This document shows, one piece after another, positions 60,821-64,000 of a stretch of DNA of 64,000 nucleotides (positions are counted from its first letter, which is position 1; each line of letters starts with the position of its first letter). The stretch covers positions 8,583,995-8,647,994 of the forward strand of contig NW_020312935.1 of assembly GCF_003265705.1 (NCBI RefSeq), in the 5' to 3' direction. Below the pieces are notes generated by a model. The model searched no databases. It saw nothing but the letters and a program-made list of their open reading frames with translations, and was not told the origin of the DNA. The DNA is from Callorhinus ursinus. Its lineage: Eukaryota; Chordata; Mammalia; Carnivora; Otariidae. The translations under genes were made by a program, and so were the position numbers.

Positions 60821-61346
60821 GTGATCTTTAGCTCCCACCTCCCAACACCCCCCCCCAATTCTCTGATCCTTTGGTATCTGGTCATAATTTTACATTCTTT
60901 ACAGTGCCATGTATCTCTCATATTCGTCTGTGATTGTGGGTGATTCTTTCATTCCTTTCCATATTTATAAAATTAAGCATGTTAGAGATTTTTACTTTTT
61001 CTTCCTCATTGGGATACATTTGATGCTTAGTCAAGCTTACACTAAAAAAAACCCACCCTCATCCTGTTTTGTCCCACAGATATCTATGAATTTATCCTTC
61101 GTTTTAGAGTATAAGCACACTTTTTTGTTGTTGTGGGGGGAAGGGCAAGTAAGAGTTCTTAACCAATGTCTAGGCTCTTTTCATGCCCCATGCTATCTCG
61201 TCTGAGCTCAAAGACGAAATGAAGTTGCAATGCTTTTTTACGTGGCTTTTGAACACACTGCATGGCCCCCGTGAGAAGCAGCAGGCCCTAAGGTGCCAGG
61301 TGGGGATCCTGAAGTCAGTGTGTTGACTCATTAACACACATAAACA
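60821..61346. other. Unassigned stretch
   Basis: No gene or confident repeat. Confidence 0.5.
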
Positions 61347-61384
61347 CTGGCTTCCTTTTTTTTTTTTTCCTGGCTTCCTTTTTT
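61347..61384 (-). repeat. T-run between 15-bp direct repeats
   Basis: CTGGCTTCCTTTTTT at 61347-61361 is repeated at 61370-61384, separated by only seven T and one C. It may be a minimal minus-strand tail insertion or a 23-bp tandem duplication. Confidence 0.85.
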
Positions 61385-62229
61385 AATCTAACATCTACTG
61401 CCTACGAAACATTATTATTAATTCCCCCATCTTATAAACAGACCTTCAGCTTCTGAATGAGATTTTCTCAGTAGAGAATTTTCTCAGGTCTTTATATTTT
61501 TACAGAGTCAGGACGAAGGGTGTTGAGGTAGCTGCATCTGGAGAGAGAATTGCAGAAAGTAATCAATTTCATGAACACTTTTTCAGGGCTTGGTGCAGGT
61601 GTTCTCCTTAAAATTTTGCAGAAACATTTATAGTTTTAGATTTCCATAAATAAGGTACCTTTATAAAAGCTGTTTCATTTCCAACAGCATAGACATGTAC
61701 CTTTTAGGTGGAAAGAAAGTTTTGTCTTACATGGCCATTCTGCTTTGTTAGCAATGGTTACTAAAGCCCTGTGTTGGGAAGGATCCTGAGGCTAACCCTT
61801 GGTTGAGCAGAAGAGTGCTGTACATAATCAGGGCAGGGTGACATGAATGTAGACCTAGGGAGTGTCATAAATGACCAGCCTCCTTTAGCAAATATAGTTT
61901 CACCGACTTAAATACAATCTGAAAAATAAATCGTAAAAAAAAGGTTCAGAGAGTATTTTGTGTAATTTCTTAATTTCTCCTATTATAAACCCAAGGTCCA
62001 AAACCCTTGAGTCACCAAGTCAAACTAGAAGTTTGAGGTAGAAATAAAATTGATGCCCACCTTTCCTCCTTTCTAGCCCCCCTACCCTCCTGTCTCCTGA
62101 GGCTAGCAAACTCATTTTTAGTCAGACCCTAAGTCTGAGTTCACATGTAAATTGTTCCTTGACAAGGAATTTTTTCGACTGCAAGATTTTTTATGGGAAA
62201 TCAGTTGGTCTTATCATAATAATAATGCT
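61385..62229. other. Unassigned stretch
   Basis: No gene or confident repeat. Confidence 0.5.
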
Positions 62230-62332
62230 AAATATAGTATCTACCTCATAAAATTGTTACAAGGATTAAATATGTAAATTCATGTAAAGTAAGAACAGTT
62301 CTGTCACAGATAGTTCTGACTATATTATTACT
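62230..62332 (+). repeat. MIR SINE tail
   Basis: TAGTATCTACCTCATAAAATTGTTACAAGGATTAAATATGTAAATTCATGTAAAGTAAGAACAGTTCTGTCACAGATAG. Confidence 0.75.
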
Positions 62333-62343
62333 ATCCATCAAAA

Positions 62344-62376
62344 AGTGCTGGCTTAAAAAAAAAATAGTGCTGGCTT
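62344..62376 (+). repeat. A-run between 11-bp direct repeats
   Basis: AGTGCTGGCTT at 62344-62354 is repeated at 62366-62376, separated by ten A and one T. Same form as the insertion at 45050-45125 but smaller. Confidence 0.85.
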
Positions 62377-62419
62377 TTTGACCACAAGTGTAATAAATAG
62401 GTAACTTCTACACCCCCAT

Positions 62420-62660
62420 TTCTGAATTAGAAGGTCTATTTGGGCCAATAATCAAACATAAGGGCAGTGGTGTTTGCCTTCTTGATAAATTTCAAATCCC
62501 CTGTCGTTTCCATCTACACCCTAGTCTGGGCTTTTGCAAACTACCTCCCTACTGAGCTTCCTACAGTCATTCTCCCCAGCCTCTGAGCCATCTTGTCTAA
62601 TCTGTCTTGTCCACTGGGTAATCACCAATGGTATGTCTAAGACACACACTGAATTACATC
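62420..62660 (+). repeat. Possible L2 LINE fragment
   Basis: CCATCTACACCCTAGTCTGGGC…CAAACTACCTCCCTACTGAGCTTCCTACAGTC…GCCTCTGAGCCATCTTGTC resembles L2 3' text. Confidence 0.45.
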
Positions 62661-63894
62661 AATGTTTAGCATGCTCTATTGCTTAGCCATCGCTAACATT
62701 AGGAAGTGATGGGGAAAGCTCCTGACATAGGCTGTTGTCCATATTTCCTGCCTCGGGTATCTCCATATACATCTGTGTGACCAGATACAGACAAATCTGT
62801 AGGGTTTTTCCAACACATCAAACACTCAATGTGCAGGGACTGGAAGACCAGGTCTGGTTTCAGATCTACATACTTGTGTCTCAGAAAGCTTAATTACCAG
62901 TAAAGTGTGGGGAGAATAACATATACCACAAATGTGTGCCTCTGGGGATTGCAATAATATACATGAAACAGAAGAGTACATCACACATTTACATTTGGTG
63001 GGCGAAAAAATACAAGAATAGGTGGTATAGTAAATAATGCTTGATAAGGTGTGAAAGATCTATCTAGTTTTCCTTGTTTCTTTGACCATTTATAATTCCT
63101 AGTACTTGTTGTTTCTCAGAATGTCAGACACATTGCTGTTAAGAAAATAGGAACAAGAAAAAGAGAAGCTGACTACTTGTCTGTGCCGGTTAGCCCAAAA
63201 GTACAACAACACGTTGGATATTTTTAGAAGAGGAATTTAATGGATTATCTAACACACTGTGTCAGAATTTGTTGTTCTCACCAAGTGATTAAGTTTAGAA
63301 TGGAACATTAATTAATTTGTATGGATGTCTGTTAGTGTGCCTTAAAGAGCACAGTTTCTCTAGGTTGTACGAATGTGAGTCTTTATAAAACCAACACAGA
63401 CACATCTGCACACACAATCACAAAGCAATCACATCAGACATTTTCATAATCTGATTTACATTCAACTTCACAAAAAGCTTTCCTTCCCAGCAAATCAGGA
63501 ACTCTCAGCAGTTTTGTCTCTGCATCGCCCACATCACCTGACACCATTATTTGTTCACTGGGGCATTCTGAAAATGTGTGGTGAATTGATTTGTTCACTG
63601 ATTATTTCAAACGCAACACCAGGAACAATGGGGAAAAAATGACAGTGGACGCCACTGGGTGAATCCTGCAGTTTGCAAATGCAAAATATGCCTGATTAAA
63701 GCAGGAATTCAGAAGTACAAATTCCTGAGCTATTTTGTGTCGGCTAGGAAAATGTCCTTTGCACCATCTTAATGGCATACTGCTCCAAAAATCTTAACCC
63801 TCCTCATATGCTCACAACAAGGCATCACTTGTCACTTTCCTCCAGAAGGTAGAAGTGGATTTTAATGGCAGAGACAATTATAGGAAGTAAACTA
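62661..63894. other. Unassigned stretch, partly repeat-free
   Basis: No gene. 63200-63780 lacks recognisable repeats and has AT-rich words such as GAACATTAATTAATTTG. A weak candidate for conserved non-coding sequence. Confidence 0.4.
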
Positions 63895-63995
63895 ATATAG
63901 TTATTATTAAACATTTATTAAGGTCCCACTGTGTGGGAGCCACTGATGTGTTTTAAAAATAACTTTCTTACCATAATACTTGCACTATAACCTAA
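63895..63995 (-). repeat. MIR SINE fragment at the window end
   Basis: TTATTATTAAACATTTATTAAGGTCCCACTGTGTGGGAGCCACTGATGTGTTTTAAAAATAAC is antisense MIR, cut near the window end. Confidence 0.55.
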
Positions 63996-64000
63996 CTTAT

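Overview
This window is nuclear DNA from a placental mammal, and most likely a carnivore of the dog-like suborder (Caniformia). The main evidence is a set of Can-SINE (SINEC) retroposons: seven complete copies, one degraded copy and one tiny fragment. They share a tRNA-like head (…CACCTGGGTGGCTCAGT…), a CT-rich middle and an A/T-rich AATAAA-type tail. The youngest dog-specific type, with its 'GATCCCTGGGTGGCGCAG' head, is absent. This points away from canids and toward a bear, seal, mustelid or similar arctoid, but that is inference. L2, MIR, L1, MaLR-type LTR and other LTR remnants complete a typical mammalian intergenic or intronic landscape.

No intact protein-coding gene and no convincing exon of a multi-exon gene could be supported. 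The one protein-derived locus is a near full-length processed copy of class I beta-tubulin (TUBB) on the minus strand. It has 5' UTR, intronless coding region, 3' UTR, poly(A) signal and A-rich tail, and sits between perfect 15-bp target-site duplications (TSDs; unit 42527-44272, coding part 42747-44079). A 2-base deletion near codon 83 disables it, yet the remaining 363 codons are open.

Layout: 1-10 kb holds old L2, MIR and LTR fragments plus one SINE. 10-15 kb holds two L1 3' ends and an inverted SINE pair. 15-22 kb holds L2, L1 and MaLR LTR remnants, a 39-bp tandem duplication and a (TTCC)n array containing a 10-N assembly gap. 22-34 kb is mostly unassigned, with a hairpin cluster at 25.85 kb and an L1 piece between long TSDs at 27.0-27.3 kb. 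34-42 kb holds a 23-bp SINE-head insertion, a repeat-free AT-rich block that may be a conserved non-coding element, and a SINE nested inside a MIR. 42.5-44.3 kb is the TUBB retrocopy. 44-64 kb holds more MIR, L2 and MaLR pieces, a second possible conserved block and several small A-rich insertions between direct repeats.

No genes act together here and no new biological system was found. The most interesting features are mechanistic: several atypical retroposition products (SINE head only, internal L1 piece, A-rich tail only) carry clear TSD-like flanks. Repeat family names come from recognising consensus motifs by eye, and the edges of old repeats are approximate.
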